A DNA stretch of 50,924 nucleotides from a virus. Positions 27,896 through 36,059 of the stretch are shown here, one piece after another. The stretch lies in the IMG/VR virus record IMGVR_UViG_3300036790_000288, positions 1 to 50,924 of that record; one strand, written 5' to 3'. Positions within the stretch are counted from its first letter, which is position 1; the number at the start of each line of letters is the position of its first letter. The notes under the pieces were generated by a model. It worked only from the letters and a program-made list of their open reading frames with translations, did no database searches and was not told where the DNA came from. The translations under genes and the position numbers were made by a program.

Positions 27896-28279
27896 CTATC
27901 CGACCAGGACGCCGTATCCGTAGAAGAACCCAGAACCTGCGTCGGTATCCATCACGAAGTTTTCGGGAAGCAACCCCGGCCCGGTCAGGCCCGCTGGGAA
28001 AGTGATGGCCGCTCCCGGCGCGAGAATAGCCATGATTGAAGCGGGGTTGGCGGCGGCAGTCATTCCGCGAGGAAGCAGGTAGAGGTTGCCGGCGTTGCCC
28101 GGATCGGCCTGAAGGGTGAACTGCTGGCAAGCTGTTCCGGGAACGGGTAGAGGATTGGCTTGGCTCGACACCTGCCCGCCGAGTGGCCCGCAGTTCACGG
28201 AGAGCTGCGTGGTCGTGCTGGGGGCCGAGACGGTGCATTTCCCGAGCGGGACGAGATTGGCGTACCTTAGTTGGGCCAT
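27896..28279 (-). CDS. Small virion-associated protein (127 aa)
   Basis: Beta-rich sequence with Ala/Gly/Pro content and no signal peptide (starts MAQLRYANLVPLG). The last part reads SGFFYGYGVLVG. No family recognised. It lies one base before the hydrolase gene and two bases after the adaptor-like gene, so a tail role is likely from context. Confidence 0.65.
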   Translation of the reverse strand: MAQLRYANLVPLGKCTVSAPSTTTQLSVNCGPLGGQVSSQANPLPVPGTACQQFTLQADPGNAGNLYLLPRGMTAAANPASIMAILAPGAAITFPAGLTGPGLLPENFVMDTDAGSGFFYGYGVLVG

Positions 28280-28281
28280 CG

Positions 28282-29598
28282 CTACTCCTTACCTGCGAAA
28301 CGGGGTTGAGCTTCTTCCTGCCGATCCACTGGAGGCCGGATAGTTGTTGCAAGGATGCCGCTCTCGCGCAAACGCGCGTTCTGCCGCATCGCAAGTTTAA
28401 TAAATTCCTGGTGTAAAGTCATGGATTCTTTGAACTCCGCGCCGCCCATCTTGAACAGCGCCAGGTGCTGGCCTTCATCGAGAATCGCGTCCATCACGTC
28501 CCGCGGCACCTGAATCTCCGAGTCTGGATCTGTCGGAACCGGGGCGTTTCCCACCACCATCAGCGACAAAGACAGGGTGTCCGTTGGCGTCGGGCTGACC
28601 GCGTAAAGATCGATCCCGCCCACCACTATTTCAGGGAAGGCACCGGCTCTAGACTGCCACTCGTAGTTGGTCCTGTCCGCCCCGGCCAGGGGTTGCGTAT
28701 CCACTGCCACGCCGTTGATGAATGCTTGCAAGAGCCAGGGCATGTGCTGCATCAGCTTCAGGAACTCCATGTAACGCTGCCGGCAGTACGCCGCGCGCTG
28801 GACGTCCTTGCCCTCCTGCTCTTTTGACAGGATGTCGGCCATCGCTCCAAACTTGAGACCCCACATCCAGTCATCCGGCATCAGCAGCGGGGAAGCGGTG
28901 GGTGGGTCGAAGTCCGCCCCTCCGGCCATGCCCAGCACCTGCAGCGCGGACGGGACGTTCACCTTGGTGTCCAGCGTCACCGTCTGCGGGGGTGAGCCAA
29001 TCACATCCCAGCGCAAGGGATTGGCTACCGTCTGCGCGTACTGCGGGGTGAAGTATTGAAAGGTCCGAGAGTCGCCACGCTGCAGAGTGACAGGCTGTCC
29101 AGAAGTCGGCACCCACCGGCATCTCCGCACGTCCAGCACGAGGTCGGTCAGGTTCACCAAGTTGGTATTCGGCGTCATCGACAGCGAGGACTCCGCCAAG
29201 TTGCACGCCGCCGCCTGAAGGATCTCGTTTCTCCTGCGGGAGCAGGCCTGCGACAGGTCGGTGATGGAGAACTGGTCGGTCCCTGTCCACGTCCCTCCGG
29301 TGGCAGGTTCGATCAGGTGGTATTCGATCAGGGTGTACACGTCCACATCGGTCAGCGTCGGTTGGCGCGGCGATCCAGTGCCGTTTGCCGCTAGCCAGTT
29401 GCCGGTCAGCGGAGGATTCAGGGTCAGGGGGTAGGGCGTCGCCCAGTAGGCCGTCAGCGCGTTCCAGACTCGAAGGGCTTCGGTGATGTACAAGCCAAGC
29501 TCAGTGGAGGTCCAGAAGACGTTCGACTCATCCCCCAGCCGCAGGGCGAGTTCCGCGATCGCTTGTTCGAATGTGAGCCAGGAAAAGGGGCTAGGCAT
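28282..29598 (-). CDS. Tail or head-tail adaptor protein (438 aa)
   Basis: The N-terminus (FTFEQAIAELALRLGDE-like start, then ELGLYITEALRVWN) resembles adaptor/connector proteins that begin with a helical bundle. The rest is mixed, with beta-rich middle and helical end (ESMTLHQEFIKLAMRQNARLRESG). Function inferred from position. It contains an exact GACAGGCTGTC at 29089 and the variant GACAGGGTGTC at 28571. Confidence 0.65.
   Translation of the reverse strand: MPSPFSWLTFEQAIAELALRLGDESNVFWTSTELGLYITEALRVWNALTAYWATPYPLTLNPPLTGNWLAANGTGSPRQPTLTDVDVYTLIEYHLIEPATGGTWTGTDQFSITDLSQACSRRRNEILQAAACNLAESSLSMTPNTNLVNLTDLVLDVRRCRWVPTSGQPVTLQRGDSRTFQYFTPQYAQTVANPLRWDVIGSPPQTVTLDTKVNVPSALQVLGMAGGADFDPPTASPLLMPDDWMWGLKFGAMADILSKEQEGKDVQRAAYCRQRYMEFLKLMQHMPWLLQAFINGVAVDTQPLAGADRTNYEWQSRAGAFPEIVVGGIDLYAVSPTPTDTLSLSLMVVGNAPVPTDPDSEIQVPRDVMDAILDEGQHLALFKMGGAEFKESMTLHQEFIKLAMRQNARLRESGILATTIRPPVDRQEEAQPRFAGKE
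29089..29099. promoter_or_regulatory. Palindromic operator-like site GACAGGCTGTC (copy 6)
   Basis: Exact copy in the middle of the adaptor-like gene, far from any start codon and without promoter elements. It may be an accessory or roadblock site. Confidence 0.45.
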
Positions 29599-29758
29599 CG
29601 TACCGTCCGTTCACCAGTGCATCAATTTGTGCGGCGGTAAGCTGCCGCAGGGCATCCAGCGGATGGCCCTGCTCTCCGGCCTTCTTTATCAGTTCCTGAA
29701 CCTGCGTCCACGTATAGCTACGCTCGTCCCGGATCGGCGGTAGCTCGTTGAGGTTCAT
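29591..29758 (-). CDS. Small protein (55 aa), unknown
   Basis: A 55-residue product starts at ATG 29758 (MNLNELPPIRDERSY) and ends TAAQIDALVNGRYDA; it is helical and charged and looks like a short structural or chaperone-like piece. It overlaps the adaptor-like gene by eight bases and lies directly after the basic 61-residue gene. Confidence 0.6.
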   Translation of the reverse strand: MNLNELPPIRDERSYTWTQVQELIKKAGEQGHPLDALRQLTAAQIDALVNGRYDA

Positions 29759-29944
29759 TCATCCCTTTTTGCGCGACTTCTTGCGCTGCGCTTCCCGCTT
29801 GTTCTTCAGAACGATCGCCACCATCTGCTTCTGTGCGCGCTTCTTGCCGTACTTCTTTGCGGTGCGCTTGAACGTCTTCCCGTGCCGCACTTCATCGAAA
29901 TTCTCTTCAGTTGCGGCCTGCGTGTCAGATTTCTCGAGAGGCAT
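29759..29944 (-). CDS. Small strongly basic protein (61 aa)
   Basis: Lys and Arg make up about a third of the residues (FKRTAKKYGKKRAQKQ, ends REAQRKKSRKKG). Probable nucleic-acid binder; it might neutralise DNA in the head. ATG at 29944. It lies downstream of a strong hairpin and has a paralogous flavour to the basic gene at 39290, without obvious homology. Confidence 0.65.
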   Translation of the reverse strand: MPLEKSDTQAATEENFDEVRHGKTFKRTAKKYGKKRAQKQMVAIVLKNKREAQRKKSRKKG

Positions 29945-29952
29945 AGGTCTTT

Positions 29953-30008
29953 GCGGAGACTCTGAAAGGGGCCATCGCTGGCCCCCTCATGCTCTGGCGT
30001 ATCTCCGC
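29953..30008 (-). terminator. Bidirectional hairpin terminator between lysis and tail genes
   Basis: An outer GCGGAGA (29953-29959) pairs with TCTCCGC (30002-30008), enclosing a perfect GGGGCCA/TGGCCCC stem (29968-29985) with a 4-base loop followed, on the minus strand, by TTTC. Placed after the gene at 30021, it should end or attenuate transcription there. Confidence 0.6.
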
Positions 30009-30020
30009 GACCCCCTTTCC

Positions 30021-30728
30021 TTAGAAAAAGAATTTACCGACTTCGACACCGGTATCCGCAACCGCGTGCCATATCTTTTGCGCCATCGTTGGGTGCAGGT
30101 AGGAATACACCGCCTGCTGCACGTCCGCTGTCGTCCCGTCCACATGCAGGAGAGCATCGCTCGCGTGCGCGGAGGCCGCATTGAGGTTCTTCGCCGTTGC
30201 CGTCAGATTCGGGTCAGACTCGAGTGCGGTCAGGGCTTTCGTCGCACGCTGGAGTTCGACCACCTCCACCTGCGCCTCGGTCTCGATAGGCTGTAGGCCC
30301 AGGATGGTCCTATCGAGCGTGTCTAGATCCCCGCCGGCCTTCGCCAGCAGCGCGTGCGTGTCGCCGGCAATCTGCGTCTCCTGCGCGTCCATGATGCCGA
30401 TGCGCTTGTCCTCGTGGTTCGCTGCGATCTCAACCTGTCCGGCAGTGAGCCGAATCGTGCCCAGGGTCTTGGCTACGTCCGCGAGCGTCCCGCAGGGCTT
30501 CCCCGTGCCGCACGGCCGATTTATGGATTGCAGTGTGGCCGTTGCGTTCTGTTCGAGAATTGCTGCCTGCTGGGCTGCTGCAGCCATGCCGGCAAGCGTT
30601 GCGTCGATACGGTCCAGCCTCGCCGTAATCTTTCGGTCCATGTCCCACTGGAACCACATCGTAAACGCGCACAGCCCCGCCGCGGTAAGCAGCAGGGCGA
30701 TGCGCGCGACCTGGAGGGCTCGGGTCAT
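30021..30728 (-). CDS. Membrane-anchored coiled-coil protein (235 aa)
   Basis: Residues 8-27 form a membrane anchor (ARIALLLTAAGLCAFTMWF), followed by a long helical region (ITARLDRIDATLAGMAAAAQ) exposed on one side of the membrane. An envelope role is likely. Its position in the lysis block is compatible with a spanin-like or signalling function, but it is longer than typical spanins. ATG at 30728 overlaps the next gene's end by one base. Confidence 0.65.
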   Translation of the reverse strand: MTRALQVARIALLLTAAGLCAFTMWFQWDMDRKITARLDRIDATLAGMAAAAQQAAILEQNATATLQSINRPCGTGKPCGTLADVAKTLGTIRLTAGQVEIAANHEDKRIGIMDAQETQIAGDTHALLAKAGGDLDTLDRTILGLQPIETEAQVEVVELQRATKALTALESDPNLTATAKNLNAASAHASDALLHVDGTTADVQQAVYSYLHPTMAQKIWHAVADTGVEVGKFFF

Positions 30729-31129
30729 TAGGCCAACGCGATCAGCAGGGCCGACAACTCGGGTGCCAGAATTGCGATGACGCCCTCAACCTTGCTTACC
30801 AGCGAAGGGTTCTCGACCTTCACTGCGGCCAGCAGCGACGGAACGGTAGCCTGCAGGTTGGTGACAGCCTGCGCAGCGGTGGCGGAACTGTTCGCAACCT
30901 GCGAAGCGGCCGAGAGGGTTGCCAAGTCGGTCTTGATGACGCCGAAGATGGCTGCGGTCTCAGATTCTGCCGCCGGCGCCAGTTCCAACTCCAAGCCCTC
31001 GATGATCGGGGCGGCGTAGGTAACGACTGCCGAGGCGATCTGAAGCTCAGACGGAGCCTTCTTGAACAGCTTTGAAAACGCGGACTCCACCTTGGAGGCG
31101 AAGGTCTTGAAATCGGAAATCAGGCTCAT
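30728..31129 (-). CDS. Ala-rich protein of the lysis region (133 aa)
   Basis: ATG at 31129. The N-terminus is a basic amphipathic helix (DFKTFASKVESAFSKLFKK), the rest long Ala/Val-rich helices (ATAAQAVTNLQATVPSLLAA). A small phage protein family of unknown function near holin/lysozyme genes looks like this. The upstream reading to 31294 is not preferred because it overlaps the preceding small gene. Confidence 0.65.
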   Translation of the reverse strand: MSLISDFKTFASKVESAFSKLFKKAPSELQIASAVVTYAAPIIEGLELELAPAAESETAAIFGVIKTDLATLSAASQVANSSATAAQAVTNLQATVPSLLAAVKVENPSLVSKVEGVIAILAPELSALLIALA

Positions 31130-31145
31130 GGGATCACTCTTTTCT

Positions 31146-31159
31146 CCCGCCTCGGCGGG
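31146..31159 (-). other. Compact hairpin before the gene at 31129
   Basis: CCCGCC and GGCGGG (31146-31159) form a tight stem with a very short loop in the gap between two minus-strand genes, followed by AGAAAAG then the start. It lacks a T tract, so leader structure is more likely than termination. Confidence 0.4.
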
Positions 31160-31161
31160 TC

Positions 31162-31341
31162 TCACGGGTTGGGAATCGTAGGGCGCTTTGCGTTTGACAA
31201 TTGATGCAAAAATTCTCGTCCCCATGCCCACCAATCGTCGATTGTCCGGGGGCACTTCTCCGGGATCGTGCTGGTAAAAGCTGTACCCGCCCAACCGGCC
31301 GACATGATGGCGGGAATTATGACGGGGATGTACTTGTTCAT
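31162..31341 (-). CDS. Small hydrophobic protein after the lysozyme (59 aa)
   Basis: ATG at 31341 overlaps the lysozyme stop (ATGA). The first 22 residues (MNKYIPVIIPAIMSAGWAGT) are hydrophobic enough for one membrane segment; the tail (DDWWAWGREFLHQLSN) is amphipathic. A minor holin or lysis accessory is possible; not provable from sequence. Confidence 0.6.
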   Translation of the reverse strand: MNKYIPVIIPAIMSAGWAGTAFTSTIPEKCPRTIDDWWAWGREFLHQLSNAKRPTIPNP

Positions 31342-31877
31342 CCTGCCCTCAGCAATCCAGCGTCGTAGTTGTACCGCGTTGGAAGTTCTTCCGCCGCTTC
31401 AGAATGGAGTGCCTGATTGGCAGCACCGGCCCAATTACCCGCAAGAATACAGGAGATCATTTGCTTAAAGCCACGGAATTTCGTCTCTCCGAGGTTGAAT
31501 CCCATATCCAGCAAGGCAATCTGGCGCGGCTGCGTGTAGGTCCAGAAATTCGGGAAGACTTTCACCAGCCAGGCAATCGCATCGATGATGCAGAGGTTGA
31601 GCAGCGCGCGGGATTGCTCCTGCGTAAGCCCTATCGTTCCGGCCAGCAGCGCATCGTAATTGACTCCACAGCGCGAGCATAGAGCCTCAGCGTAGGCGCT
31701 GCGCACATGCGTTCCGTTCTTCAGCTTTACCATCAGGGCCAGGCCAACGCCTGCCGTAGGAATGCCCAGCGAATCCGCGTAGACCTTCAGCCGCTCGCCC
31801 TCGTGCTCGATGATGACCGGGGTGGCGGAGGCGAGCAGGCCGGGAACGAGGATGGCCGCTGTCACAGGTGTATCCAC
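31338..31877 (-). CDS. GH24-type lysozyme (endolysin), 179 aa
   Basis: Residues 24-46 align with phage lysozyme: HEGERLKVYADSLGIPTAGVGL retains the catalytic Glu26, Asp35 and Thr41 of the T4-type triad, but the usual GxGH His is Leu46. A weakly hydrophobic N-terminus (residues 5-22) could be a signal-arrest-release anchor. The enzyme would cut peptidoglycan glycan strands at lysis. It overlaps the coiled-coil membrane gene upstream and sits in the lysis block. Confidence 0.8.
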   Translation of the reverse strand: MDTPVTAAILVPGLLASATPVIIEHEGERLKVYADSLGIPTAGVGLALMVKLKNGTHVRSAYAEALCSRCGVNYDALLAGTIGLTQEQSRALLNLCIIDAIAWLVKVFPNFWTYTQPRQIALLDMGFNLGETKFRGFKQMISCILAGNWAGAANQALHSEAAEELPTRYNYDAGLLRAG

Positions 31878-32095
31878 TTCGACAGAAGGTCCGCCGCCAG
31901 GGTGAGTAATGCTCCCAGCAGCATGAGCTTTATCTGCTTACTGTCTTTCCGGTTTTCCTTGTTTTGTTCCTGCATATCGCAAATATCTCCTTCCGCCGTG
32001 GCCATACGGGTCGTCAGGGACGGATTGTCCTTCCCGTTGCCGTAGTAAACGTCGTTCTCCAAACGGCCCAGCCTCTTGCTTGCTCCCTCTTCCAT
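31862..32095 (-). CDS. Holin-like/XhlA-like membrane protein (77 aa)
   Basis: A charged coiled-coil stretch (TRMATAEGDICDMQEQNK) precedes one C-terminal membrane segment (IKLMLLGALLTLAADLLS). This N-in coil plus C-terminal helix is the layout of XhlA/haemolysin-type phage proteins, which help form membrane holes. Being directly upstream of the lysozyme supports a holin role. One more small hydrophobic gene (31341) may share the job. Confidence 0.6.
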   Translation of the reverse strand: MEEGASKRLGRLENDVYYGNGKDNPSLTTRMATAEGDICDMQEQNKENRKDSKQIKLMLLGALLTLAADLLSKWIHL

Positions 32096-32104
32096 CTGGC
32101 CCCC

Positions 32105-34171
32105 CTAAGGACAATTCCCTTGAATCAAACTGGGCCCAGCAGCCCACCACGTGGTGATACCGACGTTGGCTTTAGAAGTGCCGCCGCAGGGGAATACAGT
32201 TGAGCTAGGACTGATCGTGTCGTTGGCACCTATAGCGATGGTCACGTAAACATCGTTGTACAGGCCATCGAATGCGTTATAGGTGGTGGCCGTCGTGTCT
32301 ACGAGATTGAGGTGGGCGAAGTAGCTGAAATGCAGCGTTCCGCCCGTGTTGCTGGATATGTCCTGCGTCAAGTTGTATAGCGACAGCGACATATCTGCGC
32401 CAGGGTTCTGCGTGTTGTTGTAGCCCAGCGCGCCGCCGATAAACCCAGAAGATCCGGGAAAGCCCAGCGTGTTCACCGGCTGCAGCACCGTGGAGGGAAC
32501 CTGTCCGATCACATTGTTCGGGAAGAACATCACCCAAACCGGCCAGCTAGGCCATACGCCGTTGTCCTCAGTGAACTGGTTGTATTCAAACTTGCCGCCC
32601 AGCATTCCTTCGGTGCCACCGGTAGCAAAGTCTGGACCCTCGCCGCCGATCGCAGAGCACGCCGGGTCAGTGCTCACTCCACCAGGATTGGAGCTAAAGT
32701 TGGCCGGGTTCAACGTGGGAGAAGTGCAGTACCCGTTGATGATGTTGTGGTGATAGTTTCCCGACGCGCCGGCTCCGATGTGAACACTGTCCCACCACGC
32801 GCCATCCAGCCTATTTCCAGATACATCTTCGTTGCCGTCGACGCCGGAGTAGTACCAGACGTTGTGCGGAGCAATCTCCAGGAAGCTGTCCCTGAGCCAT
32901 GATCCCTGACCGCCCGCCAAGCACACGTTGCTGAGATAGAACCTGTTGTAGAACCCGCTATCCTGTAGCTGGCCGATGACAAGGGCCTTGTCCCAATGCG
33001 AATCGAGATCGGTCAAATCCAGCGCGCAATGCGGCGTTGTGTCGGTGAAGCCGGATGAGTTATATGCCCCGCTGTTGTAGTACCACTGCAGATCGGCCGC
33101 GGCGAAGATCATCGTTCCGCCGCTACCTTGGCCGGTCGCGCTGATGGTTACGGTTCTGCCGGCGCCGCCGAAGTTGGTGAAGCCGATATTGTGCATCCAG
33201 GCGTTCGTGGCATTTCCGGTAGCGTTGATGACCCCGATATCAGCAGCGTGCGCGGAGCCGCCGCCGTTCAATATCATCCCGCCTATCGTCGAGGTGCCTG
33301 TGTTGGCGGTATAGACGGTTCCGCCGCAAGTGAATGACATGGAGCCTTGCTGCGTAAACATGGCCTGCGTCGAATCGGCGGTATTTAGTTGTGTGCTGTT
33401 CCCGTAGGGTGGTCCTGCCGGGCCCTCAAGGTCCAGTTGTGGCGGAAGGCCGATATTGCCTCCCACGCTGTAGGTTCCCGCGGGGATGTGAACTGTGGGA
33501 GTGATGCTCTGCCCATTCGTGAAGTAGTAGCACATGGCAAGCTGGATCGTGTTCACCAGCGCAGTCGAAGGGTTCGACGCCCAGCCATGGCACCTGACAT
33601 CCCAGTCGCCGGTGTTGTGGTCTTCGTTGCAGGTGTAGGAGGTGACGCCGCCCGCGGTCTGGACTCCGGTCTCAGGGACGGGCGCCAGGGTGTTGTTGGT
33701 TACTCCTCCGGCAACGCCCTCGTTGGCCGCCGTGAAGCCGCCAATGTTTCCGCCTGCCCCGCTGCCAACCTGCACGTCGGTGATAGTGACCGGATTCGTG
33801 TAGCAGAGAGGCGCCGTCGTGCAACTCGGGTTGGAGTTGCCGCCGCTCAGCTTGACGTCGTAGCCGGCATTCACCGCTGCCCAGAATATCCACCCGCCCG
33901 CATTGACCGAGCTTGAGACGTTGGCCGTGAACGGGTTCTGGAGCGCGGTCCCGCTGGAGTTCGAGAAGATGGTTGCCAGAGTCTGCGTCCCTGTCAGGTA
34001 GACGGTGACCGTGCAGGCTGGGATGATGCCCTGCTGGTAGTTCGTCGACGACATCCCGGAAAGCTGCGCCTGCGTGCCGCCCTGAAAGCAGTGGCCCTGG
34101 ATGGCAGCCGTGGTCTGCGCTGCTGCGGCAACCGGAAGTAAGAGAAGGAGACTACACGCCCACTTGCGCAT
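32105..34171 (-). CDS. Exported beta-helix tailspike-like protein with Sec signal peptide (688 aa)
   Basis: ATG at 34171 after AGGAGG; the first 18 residues (MRKWACSLLLLLPVAAAA, then Q) are a clean signal peptide. The rest is a Gly/Asn/Ser/Thr-rich beta sequence with short repeats, like right-handed beta-helix spikes and lyases. Fourteen cysteines remain after the signal, an even number. Catalytic residues cannot be named. It is probably a polysaccharide-binding or degrading protein; the leader peptide in a tail region is unusual. Confidence 0.75.
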   Translation of the reverse strand: MRKWACSLLLLLPVAAAAQTTAAIQGHCFQGGTQAQLSGMSSTNYQQGIIPACTVTVYLTGTQTLATIFSNSSGTALQNPFTANVSSSVNAGGWIFWAAVNAGYDVKLSGGNSNPSCTTAPLCYTNPVTITDVQVGSGAGGNIGGFTAANEGVAGGVTNNTLAPVPETGVQTAGGVTSYTCNEDHNTGDWDVRCHGWASNPSTALVNTIQLAMCYYFTNGQSITPTVHIPAGTYSVGGNIGLPPQLDLEGPAGPPYGNSTQLNTADSTQAMFTQQGSMSFTCGGTVYTANTGTSTIGGMILNGGGSAHAADIGVINATGNATNAWMHNIGFTNFGGAGRTVTISATGQGSGGTMIFAAADLQWYYNSGAYNSSGFTDTTPHCALDLTDLDSHWDKALVIGQLQDSGFYNRFYLSNVCLAGGQGSWLRDSFLEIAPHNVWYYSGVDGNEDVSGNRLDGAWWDSVHIGAGASGNYHHNIINGYCTSPTLNPANFSSNPGGVSTDPACSAIGGEGPDFATGGTEGMLGGKFEYNQFTEDNGVWPSWPVWVMFFPNNVIGQVPSTVLQPVNTLGFPGSSGFIGGALGYNNTQNPGADMSLSLYNLTQDISSNTGGTLHFSYFAHLNLVDTTATTYNAFDGLYNDVYVTIAIGANDTISPSSTVFPCGGTSKANVGITTWWAAGPSLIQGNCP

Positions 34172-35180
34172 TGATGCCTCCTGTGGCTGGATCGAACGTA
34201 ACCGGCGCCGGGCCACCGCGGAAGCGGTGCATCGTCGTGAAGAAGATGTCGCACCTATCGCGGTCGCGGAGACGCGCCTGCTTAATCTCCGCCGCAAACT
34301 GCTTATCTGCCGCACCCATCAGGAACCGGAAATCTGCGCCCGCACCGCGCGGGTTGCTCGCATCCTTGTTCGCCTCTGCCTGCTCGTAGCAGCGATACCG
34401 CGCCCTCGCCTTCACCGCAGACTCGGGAATGCCGATCGGCAGCGTGTCGGTCAGGTTCACCAGATCGGCGCCGTTACGCACGCCCCACGCCTGATAGAGA
34501 TATTGATTCTGCGGGCCAGGCCAGAGTTCGTATCGCTCGAAGCCGAGCGTGGATGACGGGGTTGATGTTCCCTGCCCGCGCGTATCTTCTCCCAGAGCCA
34601 GAAGCCTGTCTGGGTTGGCGAAGATTTGCCGCTGCGGATCGCTCAGTCCGACCTCTCGACGGTCACCCTTTGCGAACAGCCAGCCAGAGTTGGCGATGTC
34701 GAAGACGGTCAGCCATCGGGTGAAGTCTTTGAACGGAGCCGCGATGTACGGCTGGTAGATCATGTACTCCTGCTGCACAACCGGGCCGATCAGCGAGGTA
34801 AGCGGGTCAGTGAACGGGCGATTGAGAGTGATGACGCCGTTCTGAAACGACACGATGTCGTACATGGTGCCCGCGCCGGACGTTCCACCGGAGCGGAACT
34901 GCCGCTGCGCCAGAACCGAGCCATACTGCGAGCCGATGCCGGGTGTATTCCACGCGGCCAAAGCATTGGAATCGGGAGTGACCGTGGCAGATCCGAACTG
35001 GAGGGTTACGGTCCCTGTCGACATTGCTCCGGGAACAGTGAAACCGGTCTCGAAGAGTTGCCAACTCCAGCCGCCCATCCGACGCACGTCGCCGTACGCC
35101 TCATTGATGAGGGTCTTACAGTAGGCGGCATCCTGGTTCGGCACGGACCCTTGGAGTTCGCCGATCATGTCTGCCAGCAT
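34152..35180 (-). CDS. Tail accessory / head-tail adaptor protein (342 aa)
   Basis: The opening (MLADMIGELQGS, NQDAAYCKTLINEAYGDV) resembles the helical N-terminus of adaptor proteins that follow the portal in short-tailed phages. The rest is mixed alpha/beta (MIYQPYIAAPFKDFTRWL). It overlaps the signal-peptide-bearing spike by 20 bases in another frame. Function inferred from family-like features and position. Confidence 0.65.
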   Translation of the reverse strand: MLADMIGELQGSVPNQDAAYCKTLINEAYGDVRRMGGWSWQLFETGFTVPGAMSTGTVTLQFGSATVTPDSNALAAWNTPGIGSQYGSVLAQRQFRSGGTSGAGTMYDIVSFQNGVITLNRPFTDPLTSLIGPVVQQEYMIYQPYIAAPFKDFTRWLTVFDIANSGWLFAKGDRREVGLSDPQRQIFANPDRLLALGEDTRGQGTSTPSSTLGFERYELWPGPQNQYLYQAWGVRNGADLVNLTDTLPIGIPESAVKARARYRCYEQAEANKDASNPRGAGADFRFLMGAADKQFAAEIKQARLRDRDRCDIFFTTMHRFRGGPAPVTFDPATGGINAQVGV

Positions 35181-35597
35181 CTACGCCACCTGCCTATGTG
35201 AATCCAGATAAACAATTGCCGCTCTTATGATCTCGGCATCATCCCGGAACATTCCCAGGCCAGCATTGCAAGTGCCGCATAGAAATCCCCGTACCGATCC
35301 ATTCTTGTGGCAATGATCCAGGTGTCCAGTTCCGATACCGATCGCTTTTCCGCAGATAGCGCATGCTCGATTTTGCGAATCCAGCTTAGCCTCCAATTCT
35401 TCATAGCTAAGCCCGAATTTATTTCGACTGCTACCCTTCCATCCGACCTTCTTTATTCGCTCGCAATCCCTGCAGAAACTCCTAAGCCCGGTGGTATTAC
35501 TCTTGTGCTTCCAGAAATCACCCCGTGGCCTCCACTTCTTGCAATGAGGACAATACTTTTCCGTATCGTTACACTTTGCCCTTGTTCTCTTCCTCAT
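35181..35597 (-). CDS. Endonuclease VII-like recombination nuclease (138 aa)
   Basis: FGLSYEELEAKLDSQ, CAICGKA, HLDHCHKNGSVRGFLCGTCNAGLGMF match the Endonuclease_7 (T4 gp49-type) family: two CxxC pairs bind zinc and the DHCH segment is the metal-dependent active centre. An extra N-terminal CPHCKKW ... CRDC knuckle precedes it. It cleaves branched DNA. A stem-loop just upstream separates it from structural genes, so it may have been inserted there, as homing-type genes often are. Confidence 0.9.
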   Translation of the reverse strand: MRKRTRAKCNDTEKYCPHCKKWRPRGDFWKHKSNTTGLRSFCRDCERIKKVGWKGSSRNKFGLSYEELEAKLDSQNRACAICGKAIGIGTGHLDHCHKNGSVRGFLCGTCNAGLGMFRDDAEIIRAAIVYLDSHRQVA

Positions 35598-35615
35598 CGC
35601 ATCTACCTATAAGAA

Positions 35616-35641
35616 CGCCGCCTGATTTTCGCCAGGCGGCG
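35616..35641 (-). terminator. Intrinsic terminator upstream of the endonuclease VII gene
   Basis: A perfect 9-bp stem, CGCCGCCTG with CAGGCGGCG, closes an 8-base loop; leftward transcripts continue into GTTCTTAT. It lies between the structural gene ending at 35664 and the nuclease gene. It would end or reduce transcription of downstream tail genes. Confidence 0.75.
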
Positions 35642-35663
35642 CTGTGAGCCCAAGGGAGGGCTG

Positions 35664-36050
35664 TTATCCGCCGAGAACCGCCAAACGAATGTGCGAAGCG
35701 CTCAGATTGGTTGCTGCCGTTGGCTGCGTCATGACACCGGTTGTGCTGGTGGCAGTCTCGAGCGTCAGCAAGACCGAATACCAGATCAGCTTGATGGTCC
35801 CCTTCTCTGCTCCCGCTCCACCAAAGATCGGCACTACCCAAAAAAGCCCGTCCTCGGTGAGTCCGCCGCCAACCCAGCTCACGCTGTTAAGTCCGACAGA
35901 GTTTGGTCCGCCGTATACCGACTGCTGGGGGAACGTCTCTCCGCCGGTGGTGTACGATGTCGGCCCTGCGTGATCCACCATGACCAGCTTGCTGCGGCCA
36001 TTGACTGGATCTACCGGAACCGCCGTCGTGTTTTTTCCGAAAACGCCCAT
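35664..36050 (-). CDS. Small virion-associated protein (128 aa)
   Basis: Beta-rich protein beginning MGVFGKNTTAVPVDPVNG and ending SASHIRLAVLGG. No family recognised. It sits between the decoration-like protein and a terminator in the structural operon, so a minor capsid or tail component is likely. Confidence 0.65.
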   Translation of the reverse strand: MGVFGKNTTAVPVDPVNGRSKLVMVDHAGPTSYTTGGETFPQQSVYGGPNSVGLNSVSWVGGGLTEDGLFWVVPIFGGAGAEKGTIKLIWYSVLLTLETATSTTGVMTQPTAATNLSASHIRLAVLGG

Positions 36051-36059
36051 GCTTGCTCC

